From Ceratorhiza oryzae-sativae (lineage: Eukaryota; Basidiomycota; Agaricomycetes; Cantharellales; Ceratobasidiaceae), in contig JARWMV010000234.1 in NCBI GenBank assembly GCA_030998015.1, positions 806,001 through 870,000 on the forward strand: a stretch of DNA of 64,000 bases, in the 5' to 3' direction. The translations under genes were made by a program, and so were the position numbers. A model generated the notes under the pieces. That model saw only the letters and a program-made list of their open reading frames with translations, was not told the DNA's origin and did not search any database. Position 1 is the first letter of the stretch. Each line of letters starts with the position of its first letter. Of this stretch, positions 1-12,800 are shown in pieces.

Positions 1-802
1 TGAGCAGCTAGCGCGTTTCGACGTCCACGACGGTGACCGGCAATCGTCGTCGAAACGAGTCAAAGGGATGGAAGGTCGGGCGGGCCGCGAGGGACCTTGT
101 GGCAAAGTTACCTGCCAAGCGCACCCATTACTACTTGGAATGTTTGCCTACCAGAATAACCGGTTGCCTAGTCACAAGCCGCCCGCATCCCGGCGGCATT
201 CAGACCCGGCTGGCCCCGTGACGATAAGGCGCTTGTTCTCTCCATAAACGCACATAATTCACACCCCAAGTTTTGCAGCTAAGCACTGGCCAACGAAGGT
301 GTAGTGATGTATGAAACTATTGACAACATCCATTCGACACATACTTCTGTGCGTCGTTTATCCCACTTCAATCATGGCTTGGCCTTATTACTCAGATAGG
401 TATTTGTAGGCGGGGTATCTGCAATGATCCATGCCGAGAGGCAAAGGCGAAGCGCAGCGTCTTGGTGAAAGAAGATAATATCCCCTTGGACACAGGAATC
501 GAAGTCGGTGAGAACTGGGGCAAAAGTATTACCAGCCCAAACACCCGATAAGATAAAAACTGAGGGGAGGGGGGGCAAAGTCGACACCAGACGGCTAGAC
601 CGCTGCTCACTTTCTTTCTTCGGCTTTGCTCTGGTAGCATCTGCGTTCTTTGCTCCCACTCCTTGCTCATCGCAACTCGTATTTTGCTCGTGAGTGGATG
701 CTCCTCGTTTTAGCCCCTATGTCGTGCTAATAGTCTACTTTTCCAGCATTTACTCGAGCCGGCCCTCTCGACAATCCTTTGACGTTCGCACTAACTTTCA
801 AT
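1..802. other. 5' flank of the Egh16-like gene
   Basis: I see no convincing gene here. The short open frames on both strands lack coding character and splice sites. The stretch presumably holds the promoter and 5' UTR of the gene starting at 803. No TATA box of good quality is visible, and the last 80 bases are pyrimidine-rich. Confidence 0.4.
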
Positions 803-2773
803 ATGCGTGGTTACAAGTCACTCCTCGGAAGCCTAAGCTTGTTGGCCTGCCAGATCCACTATGTACGCAGCCATGCTGCCATCGTCAACGTCACTGGGGA
901 CAACGGCATCGTCGGGTCTGCGTTTGGCGTAGGCAAGTACTTTCTGGTGCAAGCGCTTCGTGTAACATCTATCTCACCTTCCCCTCTAGTCTCGTCGACG
1001 CCCCGTGACGGTACCGACGAACAGCCCTTCCAGATCGATACTTCAGTGTTCAAGAACCTGGTCTCTGACCCATGCGGCTCAACACTCGCCGGAGGCAGCG
1101 TCAACATTGCAAGCTCTCTCGCGGCGGCTGAGAAAGCGGGCAAGGGCAAGCTGCCGGCCTTGACCAAGAATCTTGTTGTGAGCATGACCCTACACCAGAT
1201 CAACGGAGATGGTGGAGGGCCATTCACGGGTGAGCCTCTACCACGCACTTCACTCGGATATTGAACGCTCATGGTTTTCCACGCACTAGCCATGTTCAAC
1301 ACCGACGGAACAGGTCGCAAGTGGCAGAACGCCAAGGTCATCACCCAAGCCCCAGGCGAAAACGGATTGCTCGCGTACGTAGCTTTAGACTTTGTTCGAT
1401 TGGTGTATGCTAATGTGTCAACAGCGGTGGTCCGTTTGACTCTTTGTTTGAGGCCCAGCTCCCGGCTGGTACTGTTTGCACTGGAGGCACCAGCAAGAAT
1501 GGCAAGTAAAACGGCCCTAGTGAGAGCCCGCATATACTCATCTATGTTGATAGCTTGCTTGGTTCGTGTTTCAAACGGGGGCGCTGCGGTTGGAGCTGGC
1601 CCGTTCGGTAAGTTTTTCGCGCCTCAAAAAAGACAAACATTCGCTCATGTTGGCACATTACAGGCGGCTGCATCGCAGTCCAAATGCCTTCTGGCGCGAC
1701 CGGTCGGAACTCGACCGCGGGAGGCAACAAGAACAAGGGCGGACAAAACAAAATGCAGCGTTCAGTCGAGTTCAACGTGCTGAAGCGTCAGATTGCTCGC
1801 ATCCTCCGCCGTTTGTCCATCAGTCCCAGCGAGGCCAACGATTTGATCACTGCCTCTGGGAGCGCCTTGAACATCCCGATTGATCTCTTGGTAAGCTCAC
1901 GTGGTATTCATTCTCTTCCTGTTGTTGACCTCGCGCCGTGTAATTAGGCTGGACAGGACGATGCCTCGCCCAATGGTGGAAACTCGACCACCGCCAAGGG
2001 TGTGAGTAAACGAAATTTTAGCTCGAGAACGTGCACTAACACGCCGGCATAGGCTCTCCTTACGGTGAAGCAAGCTGAGGATCTCAAGGTGGCGGTCAAG
2101 GACGCTGTGAGCAAGGCCATCGAGATGATGGCCACCGGAAAAGTGACACCCACTTCCGGCGCTGTGGCCACTCAAATCAACAGTCAAAACCCAGACCTCG
2201 CCATTACGCGCAACGTGAGTCTTTTGGGTGTATGCTAGTAGTTATTCTGATTTGTGGCTCGTTGATGCAGCAAGAAATGTCGGCATCCTTTTCGTCCAGC
2301 CTGGCTACGTTTATTTCCAAGCCGGTTGGCCAGCCTGCTGGGACTGCGGTCTTGACAACTCGTGAGCGGCTCGCGACCACGCCTGGAATGTTCTAACCAC
2401 GCATATATTTACAGCAGCGGCTGCGACCGGGACTACTACCACCCGGTCGGCTGTCACCCCCACCGCCAGTACGTTTACTCGTTTGATTGATTCAAATGAC
2501 AATAGCTAAGCGGTGGAAACTCTCTTTACAGCCTCGGCTCGCGGCAACGGCAAGAACCATAACGGCGCCAACCGGAACGGCCAGAACAACAACCAAAACG
2601 GCGCTAAGACTGGGGCCGGCAACAACCAAAACGCCAATGCCGGAAACGGTGCGCACAAGCACGGCCAGGCACCGGGCGCCCAGGCCGCTACGGACAACCA
2701 GGCACGTACTGTACGCTTGCCTCGGGTGCGTAGCCGGATCATGCGCGACCTTGCTCCTGAAGATTTGGTGTGA
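803..2773 (+). CDS. Egh16-like (DUF3129/Gas1-type) secreted protein
   Basis: Secreted protein of the Egh16/Gas1 (MAS3) family, which is expressed during appressorium formation in plant-pathogenic fungi; its biochemical role is unknown. I read 11 exons: 803-932, 990-1229, 1290-1374, 1425-1501, 1554-1607, 1664-1890, 1948-2001, 2053-2214, 2271-2361, 2415-2468 and 2532-2773. They sum to 1416 nt (471 aa) with every junction in phase. Residues 1-25 form a signal peptide ending in RSHA. The mature protein starts with the family signature AAIVNVTGDNGIVGSAFGV followed by STPRDGT. The core motifs GGPFT, NGLLAGGPFD and ACLVRV plus GPFGGC follow. The C-terminal ~90 residues are low-complexity Asn/Gly-rich and end in a basic tail. 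The ATG at 803 gives the signal peptide. Introns 1 (933-989) and 4 (1502-1553) need a GC-AG reading, each with a GCAAGT donor. Family call is firm; function is not. Confidence 0.88.
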
Positions 2774-3254
2774 GTGGTGGGGTTGTTTCTATTGCTACCT
2801 GCAGAGCAGGGTGTGGCCATTGTTGTTGTATGTATGTAGAGGAGTGTGGGCATATCGATCGTTTTTTTTTCCTTGTTCGAATGAATGCTCCGCCTAAGAA
2901 GGATGCCCGAGCAGGGTAAACCAGGAATGAATGCGACAAGGGCTTGCTTAAACATTGAAGCTGCTCGTGCTCGCGTTGTGGGCCCCAACGCTGACGTGGT
3001 CTGCGTCATTCGCACGCGCAAGACAAGGGCTTGTGCTTCTGGCTTGCATCGAAGCCAGAGGCACCACGGCCGATTATGTCAGCTGGGTGTCGTGGGTCCG
3101 ACCCACGGGTCTTTGTTCTCGTCCACCAAGACGTCTTAAAACTCGAGATCTGCGCTCCGCTCGCCGTCTCGGCCCCTCTCGCCGCTGCCTAGCGCATTTG
3201 ACAAGCCGTTTGCTCGGTTTGTCGTAATTTAGACGTGATATCGATCATAGCCTC
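2774..3254. other. intergenic, genes 1 and 2
   Basis: Contains the presumed 3' UTR of the Egh16-like gene (a T-rich run near 2861-2875) and the promoter of the next gene. Around 3150-3225 it is GC-rich and pyrimidine-rich. No RNA gene or repeat seen. A short open frame at 2955-3227 starts only with TTG and was not accepted. Confidence 0.35.
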
Positions 3255-4631
3255 ATGCCCTTTGCGCTCCACGATTGGCTGCTCAACAACGCGATGGAGA
3301 TCGACCTGCAACGCAGGCAGGACCCGGTGTCGTGTGAGTTCCGGCGACTGCCCCTGTTCGGACCACTTTGCAGCTGGCTGACTGCTTTTGACATTTTAAT
3401 AGCCAGCCCAGAAAGTACCCCACCCGATACAGCGACCCAGTCTGCTCCTGGGACGTCCGAGCCCCCTCCAGCGTCGTCCGAGCCCCCAACCTCGAACCCC
3501 CCCACTTCCCCTACTCGGACCCCGCCTCCCACGTCTCCTCCGCCCACTTCTTCGCCCGAGTCATCAACCCTCCCCACGGTCTCTGAAACATCACCCACAC
3601 CGACCCCGACCGATGAAGGCCAGTCCAGCTCGGTCTCGACCCGGTCGTCCGCTTCCATCGCATCCACTCGATCGGTCGTTAGCTCGCTCAGTACTGCCGG
3701 ATCTTCGCCAGTCATAACACAGGTCGTCACCTCCTTTATTGGAACGAATAGCGCCGGCCACACTGTTGTCACTGTTTCCATCACCTCAAACTATGCGGTG
3801 CCAACCTCAGCACCCGCCAAATCATCTCAGAACGTTGGGGCGATCGTCGGGTGCGCTATCCTTGGCTTGACTCGGATTGGCGTAGTGCACGCTAACACAC
3901 AGCACTTGAAATAGGGGCACTGTTGGTGGCGTTGGCGGACTTTTGATCTTGATCCTGCTTCTGTGGTTTATCCGAAGGCGAACCAAGCGGGACAAGTTTG
4001 AAGAAAGTGAGTGTTAAATTAGACGTAAAAGTCCGCCCCTGCTCACTCGGACGCTCCAGACATGTTTGAGCCCGATAGAAATATTGACCGGCCGCTTGAT
4101 TTGGTAGAGGGCGACGATGTCAATGACCCTGCGGTCATAGCTAGACCATACCATTTACCTCCTTCCCAAACGCGACCAGAAATGGGTATGGCGGCCGACG
4201 CGAGGCCGCTGTCTATGCATTCTGCTCTTAGTCAAGGCCGACCGCTATCCAGCGACCATCATGAACCACTGTCCACGCCCGGACCCGCGTCGGGTGATAG
4301 TTATTACGCACCGCCTAACCCGGGGATGACGATGCCAATGCCAATGCCCCTATCTCGCGACCACCTCGCCCACATGCAGTCCCGGGCCAATTCAACCGCA
4401 GATTATCACAGCCAGCCAACGACAACATCCGAAGCCATGTCCGATAGCGGTTCGTCCTCTGCCCGCGCGTTGAAGGATCGCGAGGCGAGACGACTGCACG
4501 TCGCAAACGATGATCCGGGCGTGGTTGTTCACTCGGACGCTGGTCGTGTGAACGATGTCGATGACGACGAGCCGCCGAGGGAGATCCCGCCCACATACGA
4601 GTCGATTAGTGGGCCGTCCGGTGTTCGGTGA
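3255..4631 (+). CDS. Ser/Thr/Pro-rich single-pass membrane protein
   Basis: Four exons, 3255-3333, 3403-3850, 3915-4006 and 4060-4631, sum to 1191 nt (396 aa) with all introns GT-AG. The N-terminal part is a stalk of about 140 residues rich in Ser, Thr and Pro, likely O-glycosylated. A Gly-rich turn and one transmembrane helix (LLILILLLWF) follow, then a basic stop-transfer RRRTKR and an acidic, disordered cytosolic tail of about 200 residues. This is the architecture of fungal Mid2/Wsc-like or SKG6-type surface sensors, but no WSC or other domain is visible, so I give no function. The start is uncertain: the peptide from 3255 lacks a good signal sequence, and an upstream exon encoding one may exist. 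Confidence 0.7.
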
Positions 4632-5778
4632 TTGATTTCGGACTAGCTATTTGTGAATTGGACAGATATTTTGAACATCAGAATATGTTTATACTCCGCC
4701 TTGCTGATGGACTATCGCTTGGCCAAAATTGTAGCTCCGCAAGCCATCTTTTTCTTTGTATAATAGCGCACAGTTGAATACCCATACTTAATTTCGACTA
4801 TGGGTTTGTCACGTGGTTGCTCGCCATCTTTTGGTCTACAATCACGATGTTTAGCACGTCGGTACTGCTATCAAGGTCTGCATGGAAAGGTAGGTTGGAT
4901 GCACGCGAGCCTAGCCTCTACTACAACTTTTTCTAGGCCCATATTTCGTGGCCCTTTCGGGCTTGAGCAAGGCACGCACGGATAATGTACCTATAATGAC
5001 CATGGCACGATCATGCACTATTCTTCCCAATTTCGTCGGGTGAGGAATAATCCCGTACACATCTCACATGTCTGACGCGGCAGCACTTGAAAGCGCCAAA
5101 TTCTTGGTCCACAACGGGAACCAGTTCTTGCCTGTCTCGGTGACTCAAGATATGGTAGGACATAAGCTGGGCGAGTTTGCTCCTACTCGCAAAAGGTTCA
5201 CATTTAGGTAAGATATTGGCCATTCTTTGGAACCCCACGTGCCTAACTCGATCGTACAGACAGACCAAGAACAGGTAGTGCACGGACCTTGGATAGATTG
5301 TATAATTTATGGTGCTCCTTAATACGATCTAGTAAAATCAATTCAGTGCATACTAGAATGTTAAATTTTTTTTAGAGGGAGCACATATAATTCGCTCTTG
5401 TCAGATAGGATTATCCTTCGCCTCTGTTGCCCGGAGTTCTTGGAGTACCGGAGGACAGGTTTGATCTGCATAGCGCTTAGGCGGCGACCGAGCCACCCGA
5501 GCTTGTTCTGTTTCACCACACGGCCATCGCGTATCTGTTTTTGGAGTTCGTGTTGGAGCTATATCGACTCGATTCTGCGACTAACTAAAACATCTAGTTT
5601 ATCTGACCTATCTTGGGTTATTTCGTCGTTGCGTGTTGCCTTGCCTATAATCTGCCTCTCGACCATCGAAGCTTTCGGCTTTCTGAACGAGGATATCCAC
5701 GATTTAATGCCCCTCTTGACTTTTAACGATCCTATTGAGCCCACGAGTAGAGTTCCTCGAAGGGCCACGGTACAGCGT
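4632..5778. other. intergenic, no gene recognised
   Basis: AT-richer stretch between the membrane protein and the DHHC gene. Open frames at 5011-5283 (minus) and from 5398 (plus) have no recognisable motifs. The plus frame only becomes coding where the DHHC gene begins at 5779. A T/A-rich block at 5360-5390 could be part of the DHHC gene promoter. Nothing else seen. Confidence 0.35.
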
Positions 5779-7382
5779 ATGAAGATGCCAAAGACCCTCC
5801 GGAGACTTTTTCACTTAGTAAAGACGTATGGCCCGGCCACAAGTAAGCCCGAACATACCCCCATCACCAAAACAAGCCTTTTAACAAGCGTCTATAGTCG
5901 CAGTAGTCCTGGTGCTATCGGCATACCCGTCCATCATCATTGTCACTACTGCTCACCATTACAAAATCGACGGCTCAATCCCATCGTTTATCACGCATAT
6001 TATCGTCGCCTCGTTTCTAACCTTTGTGGGGCTTTCTTCCTTCATCGTTTGCGTATCTCGCGACCCAGGACCGGTCGCCCCGCTGAAATCCCGCGAAGAA
6101 GACGTGGAACGCAACGCGCTCGTTTCGGGGCCGGATGGGAACGGCGAAGAAATCAGCCTCGCCGACGCCCTGGCCGGCCCTATGGATGGAGGCGCGGGGT
6201 CGAGCGACGAAGACTCCGAGGTAGGGGTCGACGACCAGGGAGAGCCGAGGTGGTGCAGAAAATGTTGGGCGCCCAAGGTTGTGCTTGCTTTTTATCATTT
6301 TCGAGGCATGAGACTGATGCGTTTGTTTTCTTGTGGCATCAGCCCGAGAGAGCCCATCACTGCTCGTATTGTAAAAGATGTGTGCTCAAGATGGGTATGC
6401 GCGATAAGGCTGTTGATACTATGCTATACTCAACCGTCAAGCTTGTAGATCACCACTGTCCGTGGTTAGGAAACAACTGTGTCGTTGGTGTGCTTTACTT
6501 CTCTGTGGAAGACATTGGCATATTGATTCATTCGCCTTTTGCTTAGGGGCACCGGACCTATCCGTCGTTTTTGCACTTTTTGCTCAGCACGACGTTGATC
6601 GCCGCTCACGCGGTAACCGTTTCGATATCACCTATAAAATGGTATTTTAATAACAGTATGGTGGTGAGTACCCTCGTAGCTTGTTTGATGTTGCGTTGAT
6701 GTCTTTCTCGTGACAGCAAGTTGTTGATCTTACTCCATTGCATGCTTTGTATCTCGCGTTAGGGGGTGCAGTCTTTGCTATATGCATGGGATCTTTTATC
6801 GGTTTTCATATCTACCTCGTCACGTATGTTTAGTCATTCTTTTCGTCGATCTGTGAATGACCAAAGTCAAACTAGAACAGGGCAGACTACGCTGGAGCAG
6901 CTTTCACCATATATGCTCTTGCGATATCTCCCACCACTACCTAGCAGCAATCCTACGAACGACGAGGATGGGAGTGGCAGGCGAGCGACCTCCATCCAGA
7001 GTCTTGGTTCAAACGCTGATTTACCTTTAGCTCTTTCGAATCTGATGTTGAATTACACACCATGCTCAAGGCTGACCCAGGTGCCGAGGATGAGGCTAAA
7101 TTGAGTGGAGACTCTTCGGTCTTGGATTCTTCTAGGCCCGAGTCTTTGCCAATCTATCCACCGCCTGGTCACTCGGTGCCCGTTGCATCCCGTGACAACG
7201 CGACACATTTCGTAGAACATACCATGACTCGAAACCAGCGCCGGCTGGTTCGTTCTGCTGCTGGTAAAATTCGAATTTACGACCTTGGATGGAAGAAGAA
7301 CTGGCTTGATATATTTTCGGTGCGTCAGGAAAGATTTTGGTTGGATTGGCTGGAGATTGTTTGGTGGGGTGGGCATGGGTGA
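5779..7382 (+). CDS. DHHC-type protein S-palmitoyltransferase
   Basis: Membrane enzyme that transfers palmitate from palmitoyl-CoA to protein cysteines at Golgi, vacuole or plasma membrane. Exons: 5779-5842, 5898-6277, 6343-6394, 6449-6483, 6547-6663, 6717-6823 and from 6876. The short exons rebuild the Cys-rich domain in order: WCRKCWAPK, then PERAHHCSYCKRCVLKM, then the catalytic DHHCPWLGNNCVGHRTYP. Two transmembrane hairpins flank it (residues ~20-80; then FLHFLLSTTLIAAHA and ALGGAVFAICMGSF). The conserved TTLEQLSPY segment follows (consensus TTxE). The C-terminus has the usual fungal KIRIYDLGWKKNWLDIF motif and ends WWGGHG. The ATG at 5779 is the only one giving the N-terminal helix after splicing. 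Between about 7000 and 7135 the reading frame must change; I could not find a clean intron, so a one-base error or an unusual intron is possible. Closest to Pfa3/Pfa4-type enzymes; the orthologue is not assigned. Confidence 0.88.
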
Positions 7383-8041
7383 GCGATTATTTTTTTTCTA
7401 GAAGATAGTGGCTAATTGTTTGTGACGGAGTAGCACCCGCGGTGATGGGAGGACTTTTGGCAGAAATCCAAAATCCGCAGGGATGCTTGCGCGGCTTCGG
7501 GAACGGCTGGATAGAATGTAACACCAAGTGGTGATGGCTGAGAACCAAAAACGAGCTCCTACCTTTACTTTGGAGTACCTTTCTGTACATAAGGTACCAC
7601 GCGTCTACGTTTCTTAAAATATCTATGCTTAGTTCCTCAGCCGATGAATGGCTTCTTGTGGAGCGTTTAGCGCTCATCCAGTGCATTACTGAGACTTGCT
7701 CAACCTTGTTGCAACCGCCTATGCCTAGTATGCTTGCGCAAAGTCAAAGCAGTGCTCACCTATATCTTCCCTCGGGGTTGCCCCTAGCATAGATGGTCCT
7801 AAACCTACCGGGCGCATTGCATCCCGACGGAGCGTTCAATAATCAGTCAACGACGGCGACTTGTCCCATGCTCAAACTTGTCTGACCTTTGACGATCCAT
7901 GTCGCTCATCATATGCTATCGTGTAGAAGCAACGCCATGTATGATCGTCTATCAGTACTATACATAATGTATGGAGCACACCAATTAACAACAAGGCATA
8001 TACTAGCAGGTCAGGACAATTACGGATACTAGTTTACTGCT
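7383..8041. other. intergenic between convergent DHHC and ORC6 genes
   Basis: Convergent 3' ends meet here. A minus-strand open frame of 99 codons (7387-7686) has an ATG but no recognisable domain and overlaps the presumed 3' UTR of the palmitoyltransferase; I do not support it as a gene. The rest (7690-8040) shows no repeats or RNA genes. Confidence 0.35.
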
Positions 8042-9196
8042 CTACGCTGCTGATGTTACATTAGTCAATGGGGTATCGGATGAGGCATGCTGATTCTTCC
8101 ATTCCACAAACTCTGCAACCGCCTGAGTCCTCAGGGTTATACGATCAAATCCATAGAAACTACGGTCGGGATAGACCGGGCGGTATTTTAGAGGACCCAT
8201 CCGTTTTGGCGGCGGGGAAGTAGAGGGGCCAAACCCGGGTGACGCTAAGGTAGAAGGAAACGGCGGCGCAGGTGGAACGTAGTTGTGGGGCTGCGCGCCA
8301 CCATGCTCCCCATCGCTGTCTTCTTGTACAGACGAGCTCTTGCGTTTGACGGGAGTCGTGGCAGCGGCTTCGGGGGCGGGATTCCTAGTGCCGCGTCGGA
8401 TCTTGATGACGTTGGCTGGTCGAGGTGGGGGTGCTTTTGTGGCACCTGTAGCTTTAGATTGCAGTCGCTGATAGTCGTACTGCATACACCGGGTTAGCTG
8501 AAATGTGATGAGACTCCAGTCGTTCTGTGCGATTTCGTGGGTCTTCATGTACTCCTTCTCAGGAGCAGTTTGTATCTTTAATCCAACAAAGTTGAAGGAC
8601 GTAAGTGCCGAGGCAGTGATATATCGGGTATTTCACGCACCCCTCGCGCTTCGCAGCACCACCAGAAAATTGTAGCCGTAATCCTCTGTCGTTCCAACCC
8701 GAGTTGTCGTCTAGTGCTTTAGCAAGTTCACGTTCCACTCGCTGACATTCTTTAACAATGTGAGGCTCAACGCGATTTGCACCATATTTTTTAGTCAAGC
8801 TGTCGTACGAGATTGGGCGTTGCGTGGAGCGTGTACTACGAGATGGAGCGATGTTATCTTGCTCCTTCAGCACGGTTCGAACAATCGCGAGGGTTTGCTC
8901 GAACAGTTGAGGGCGAAGGCATGACGCCCGCTGAGCCACCTCTTTACTGAAAGATCGGTCTCCAAGCCTAAGTTTTACATTTAAATACTGAGGCGGAAAA
9001 CGTTTCTTTCGAGCCCTCACCTCTCGCATGCAATTAAGGCACATATCGCGGGTAAACCGATCCCGCCTTCATCTACTGACATGCCCGTTCCCGGAGCTGT
9101 GCGTAGTCGCGCCATTCGTAGCAAAGACTCGGCCTGAAGCCGTGTGGTTTTGTTCGGGAGGAACTTCTCCAAGAGAAGACTATCGAGTGATGCCAT
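8042..9196 (-). CDS. ORC6: Origin recognition complex subunit 6
   Basis: Subunit of the origin recognition complex, which marks replication origins and helps load MCM2-7. Three exons on the minus strand, 9196-9021, 8967-8637 and 8575-8042, sum to 1041 nt (346 aa) with GT-AG introns in phase. Residues 1-60 show the first cyclin-like repeat of Orc6: ESLLRMARLRT, then IGLPAICALIACERL, matching the family pattern of an IACxRL helix. A second helical block follows (EVAQRASCLRPQLFEQTLAIVRTVL and onward). The C-terminal third is Pro/Lys-rich and disordered, with KRKSSSVQEDSDGE, a plausible phosphorylated linker. The start ATG at 9196 sits at the head of the first helix. The gene diverges from the GH3 gene across 618 bp. 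Assignment rests on the IACER helix and overall layout; I am fairly but not fully sure. Confidence 0.72.
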
Positions 9197-9814
9197 GTCT
9201 ATCTATGAATGTCTTCTCTGGTTGGACCGAAGTGGTGTTCGGGCGGTTTGCGCTTGTCGCTTCGGGTGTTAATTGAGGGTGTGCGGTAGTGTTCGATTCT
9301 ATTTCACGTGATAGGCATGGAACCTGAAATGGCAGCGACCTAGCCTGTTTGATGCCACGACCAGCGGCCACATGAACATGATAGGGGGCATTATTACTCG
9401 TCCGACATTCGTCGCCGACAATGGCCCTTCTGGTAGCCTGGATTCCCCACCGAGGCACCTGGTCTATATCCAAGCCAGTTCGCTAAAATGAGAAGCCCAC
9501 GCGAAACAAACCTTCGGTCAAGTATTCTGGTTTTGGATGCGGTTTCCGTTCATCCTACCCTTCAATCTACGTTCAGACGTTCTTTAATTCTATAGAAGCA
9601 CTTTCGGGCCGCGCACCATAACGCTAGCATTTCCTGTTTAGCCATTAACGCCGTATGGGAACTTTTCGGAGAAACTCCGTCTTATACGTTCCTGCATTTC
9701 AGTTATTATTCAGAAGCTTGGCTGGCTAGCCGCGCTGGCTGGCTTTTATATCACGGAAACTACAATGATACGAGCTCAGCCTCTAGCTAGCTCTCCCTTG
9801 TGTTCCTTACTGGC
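9197..9814. promoter_or_regulatory. divergent promoter region, ORC6 / GH3
   Basis: This 618-bp stretch lies between two start codons facing away from each other. A TATA-like TTTTATATC at 9744-9752 lies about 65 bases before the GH3 ATG. No comparable element is obvious on the ORC6 side. A minus-strand open frame at 9180-9473 has no family signal and was not accepted. Confidence 0.45.
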
Positions 9815-12800
9815 ATGAAGACCGCAGCATGGTCCGGTTTGCTGCTCACGGCGTCGATGCCCATGGCATTGGCGCAGGGCAGTACCTCTAAATCTACGTC
9901 TTTCTCGTTCAGCACTACTCAGAGTGCGTCGACGACAAAAACAGTGTCAAGCCCTTCAAAACCTACTGCTGGGGTTCCTGTTTACAAAAATCCCGGCGCG
10001 CCGATTGAAGATCGAGTCAAAGATCTCCTCTCTCGAATGACCATAGAGGAAAAAGTAGCCCAAATCATTCAAGGTGACATCAATGGATGGATGAATATGA
10101 CCGACCCTGCGGATAACACACTCACGTTAGCTCTACCCTACGACATCTTGTTCTGCATCTTTGACACTGTTTCATTCTAGCTACAATGCGACTGGTCTTG
10201 CTCAAATGATGCAATACAAAGCTGGGTCAATTTGGGGTAATTCACATATTTGAATCGCAAGCAACGCTCTGACCTCTGATATCTTCCTAGCTGGATATTC
10301 CGCGACGTACGAGAAACTTGCGTGAGTATATGCTGGCATATCGTACCATCTATATTAAAACAACTGCTGGAATGTAGCTACGCAATCAATGTGGGCCAAA
10401 AGTACCTGATGGAAAGTACACGTCTTGGGATCCCAGCAATGTTCCAGTCAGAAGGTCTGCCTCAAATCGTGCTTTGGATAATATATTTACTCTCTATGTT
10501 TAGGTTTACACGGATTTACGAACAATGGAACCATTTTCCCTTCCCCCCTTGCTATGGCCTGCTCCTTCAACACCGATTTATTGAAGAAGGTAGCGACAGC
10601 CATCACCTCTGAGGCAGAGCCCTTCGGTATAAGTCACATCTTCGCCCCGGTCGTTGACTTGAGTCGGGAGCTTCGGTGGGGTCGAGTAGAGGAGAACTTT
10701 GGTGAAGATCATTTCTTGTGAGTTGTCTTGACGTCTATACTTGATATGAAATTGCGACTGATATTTCATTCAACTTGTCACAGATCAGGAGAAATGGGCT
10801 TGGCCTTTGTTGACGGGCTCCAGAGCGGAAAACGCCGAAATGTCTCCAGCACCGCAATCGCTCGTATGGCTGCTACGTGTAAACATTTTGCAGCGTTTGG
10901 ATCTCCTCAGGGTGGATTGTGAGTGGAAGCAGCGTTCCTTTGCACCTCTACGTTGCTGAAAAGCGGGTAGGAACCTTGCGCCTGTTCCTGGAGGCGAGAG
11001 GGAACTTCGTTCAACCTACTTGAAACCCTTCCAACGTGCTTGTATGAACGCACTGTCAATCATGACGGCGTACTCGAGTTATGATGGCATCCCTGCCGTG
11101 ACCAACGACCGTGAGTACTCACCGAGTGTTACTCCATTTCAAGTAACCTAAAAATGTGTGCATAGATTTGCTCGTTCAGATTGTGAGCTTGAAAGCACTC
11201 CATCCGGGAGGGTTCTCTCTCTCTCTTTTTCTCATCAACTCTCTTCCCAGCTCCGCCGCGAATGGGGCTACAAATACTGGGTCGTTTCTGGTGGGTATGC
11301 CTCGTCCATCCCATAGTTTGACCGCTAATCTACTTGCAGACGCTGGGTAAGCCGATTATACAGGCCTGCATAAACCCGCTAATTAATGTCACAAAATCAC
11401 TGGACATACTACAGATCGGTACGGACTACTCCAGCTAAAGTTTACCTCCTAAATAACGAGCGATGCGGACATAGGTCGACCTGCCTATGACGCTCCATGG
11501 TACATGTGACAGCCGAGAATGCTGCGCTAAGGCATCGCTTGAAAACGGACTTCAAGGAGAAATGGGGGGTGGAACTTACACCTACCTCACTCTCCCAGGT
11601 ATGTCATGTCCACTTGTCATTACGACAAGATCTTGGTAAGATCTGATCACGCCCGCTTCCGCAGATCAAATCCGAGCTGGCAAGGTTTCACAAGCCGCTC
11701 TGGACGAGACTGTTAGCTATATGCTTAGAACTAAATTTGCTCTTGGTCTTTTCGAGAACCCCTACCCCTATCCTGACTATGCGAAATCCATGCGGACCAA
11801 CGATACTCTGACTACGTTGCTCGAGATGGAACGTGAATCGATCGTCCTGCTTGAGAATCACAACAATATACTTCCGCTTAGCAAAACGGGAATCAAGTCT
11901 GTCGCTTTGATTGGGCCTTCCGCGGGGCAAGTTATTGTGAGTTATTGAGCCGAGAGGTGGCGAAATTACAGCTGATGTTTGGATGTGTTTTAGATGGGTG
12001 ATTATGTGTTTTTCGGAGCTAAGAACAACGCCGTGTCTCGTATGTTGGTTTATTCTACCCGCGTGCAGCATATACCCATCGGAATGTCTTTCAATAGCCT
12101 TGGAAGGCTTCAAGCAGGTTCTAGCAGGTTCTAACGTTCAGATCAACTATGCCGAGGGATGTAAATTGTGGTCGGCATCTGAAGACGGGTTTCCTGAGGC
12201 AGTTGCTGCGGCACAGAAATCAGACGTTGCCGTTGTTGCGGTTGGGACTTGGTCGCTGGACCAGACTTTGCTCTGGTCAGGGGTAAGCGAGCAGCTCACC
12301 CGGTGGGCCTTAAACTAATCGAGCCTCCTTCGCTAGCAAAACGCCACTACCGGGGAACATGTCGACGTATCGGATTTGGGGCTTGTTGGTGCCCAACTCA
12401 AGCTGATTAAGGCAATCAAAGCAACAGGGAAGAAGGTGATCGTTGTGTACGTTTCTGGCAAGCCTATTGCAGAAACTTGGGTTTACAGAAGTAAGTCTGA
12501 ATGCATTGTGTATTCACATTGTGCTTTCCTAACCAATTTCTTGCGATCACAAGATGCGGACGCGATTATCAGCCAATTCTACGGTGGTGATTTAGTGAGC
12601 CTATTGTATAGAACCACCGAACAATGGCTTATATCCAATGACCACCTTACAGCAAGGGCGTGCTCTTGCAGAAGTCATCTTTGGCGACTACAATCCATCA
12701 GGTACGTATCAGAACTCCACCTTCGACAATCCATCTCAGATGATCTTGCATGCTATCGTAGGTAGAACGGTTGTCTCATGGCCGCGTAGCGTCGGTACAG

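Noticed and set aside
859..1533. Long minus-strand frame opposite the Egh16-like gene
   Set aside because: Shadow of the sense exons; sense strand has family motifs and in-phase introns.
5398..5778. Open frame upstream of the DHHC ATG
   Set aside because: No homology, and the family N-terminus is complete from 5779.
7387..7686. 99-codon minus-strand frame downstream of the DHHC gene
   Set aside because: No family motif, and it overlaps the convergent 3' UTR region.
9180..9473. Minus-strand frame covering the ORC6 start region
   Set aside because: It is in a different frame from ORC6 exon 1 and has no motif.
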